NCBI RefSeq assembly: GCF_033568475.1
Contig: NC_133120.1
Span: 98,541,180 to 98,605,179 of the forward strand
Direction: 5' to 3'
DNA: 64,000 nt
Source of the DNA: Henckelia pumila
Lineage: Eukaryota; Streptophyta; Magnoliopsida; Lamiales; Gesneriaceae
Notes under the pieces: generated by a model
Database searches by the model: none
What the model saw: only the letters and a program-made list of their open reading frames with translations
What the model was told of the DNA's origin: nothing
Position numbers and translations under genes: made by a program
Part shown: positions 63,886-64,000 of the stretch, piece by piece
Layout: every line of letters starts with the position of its first letter
Numbering within the stretch: position 1 is the first letter of the stretch

Positions 63886-64000
63886 GTACTCAAAATCATC
63901 ACAGGTAAAAATTGTAAATACACTTTATGTTTCATGCATGCATGTGAGTTTGTTTTGGACTTGATAACTCACTACTAGCTCAGATATGATCATATCGTAG
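63886..64000 (+). other. 3' flank of HD-ZIP IV gene
   Basis: Presumed 3' untranslated region. A GTAAAAATTG stretch at 63905 could be a 3' intron donor, but nothing decisive is seen before the window ends. Confidence 0.4.

Overview
The window is nuclear DNA of a flowering plant, probably a eudicot. It holds intron-containing plant genes (a plastid THI1, a ROP-interactive CRIB protein, a CRIPT homologue and an HD-ZIP IV regulator) in a very AT-rich background dense with plant transposons (Athila, Tork-like copia, TGTAACGCC-type gypsy LTRs, hAT, MULE, Stowaway and Tourist-like MITEs, and a TRIM). I could not name the species.

Layout. Positions 1-18336 are one nested block. The 3' part of an Athila (Ty3/gypsy) element (RNase H, integrase, a 357-aa downstream ORF and the 3' LTR) is split twice. 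A short gypsy element with nearly identical LTRs (102-6728, TSD cattg) sits in RNase H. A complete but broken Tork-like copia element (7411-12653, TSD gtttc) sits in integrase. From 18.3 to 27.1 kb there are MITEs, hairpin elements and LTR debris. CRIPT lies on the minus strand at 27.9-29.3 kb. From 29.4 to 36.9 kb there are MITEs, a 1.3-kb asymmetric foldback element with a 9-bp target duplication, a copia 3' remnant and a 2.1-kb solo LTR. THI1 (38.9-40.1 kb) follows. Next come a miniature LTR element (TRIM, 41.2-41.8 kb) and a 3.07-kb minus-strand solo LTR (41.9-45.0 kb). A RIC gene lies at 48.6-50.7 kb. A degraded hAT transposon (53.4-57.5 kb, minus strand) is interrupted by a 902-bp MITE. 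A complete ten-exon HD-ZIP IV gene occupies 60.6-63.9 kb.

Four unrelated-looking host genes read as intact: thiazole synthesis in plastids (THI1), ROP-GTPase signalling (RIC), a small zinc-ribbon protein (CRIPT) and epidermal transcription control (HD-ZIP IV). They do not form a pathway or cluster. Every transposon ORF except the Athila downstream ORF is interrupted.

The most unusual signal is a shared 'syntax' of GC-rich modules. Two roughly 10-14 bp modules of the type AGCGCTCCAGCGCT, GCGCCCGCGC or GCCCGAGC are set 20 or 22 bp apart. The pairs recur in the Athila 3' region, the Athila LTR, the short gypsy LTRs, the 2.1-kb solo LTR and inside the hAT transposon, elements that are otherwise unrelated. 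All exon boundaries were placed by reading frame and GT-AG rules by eye; no database search was possible.
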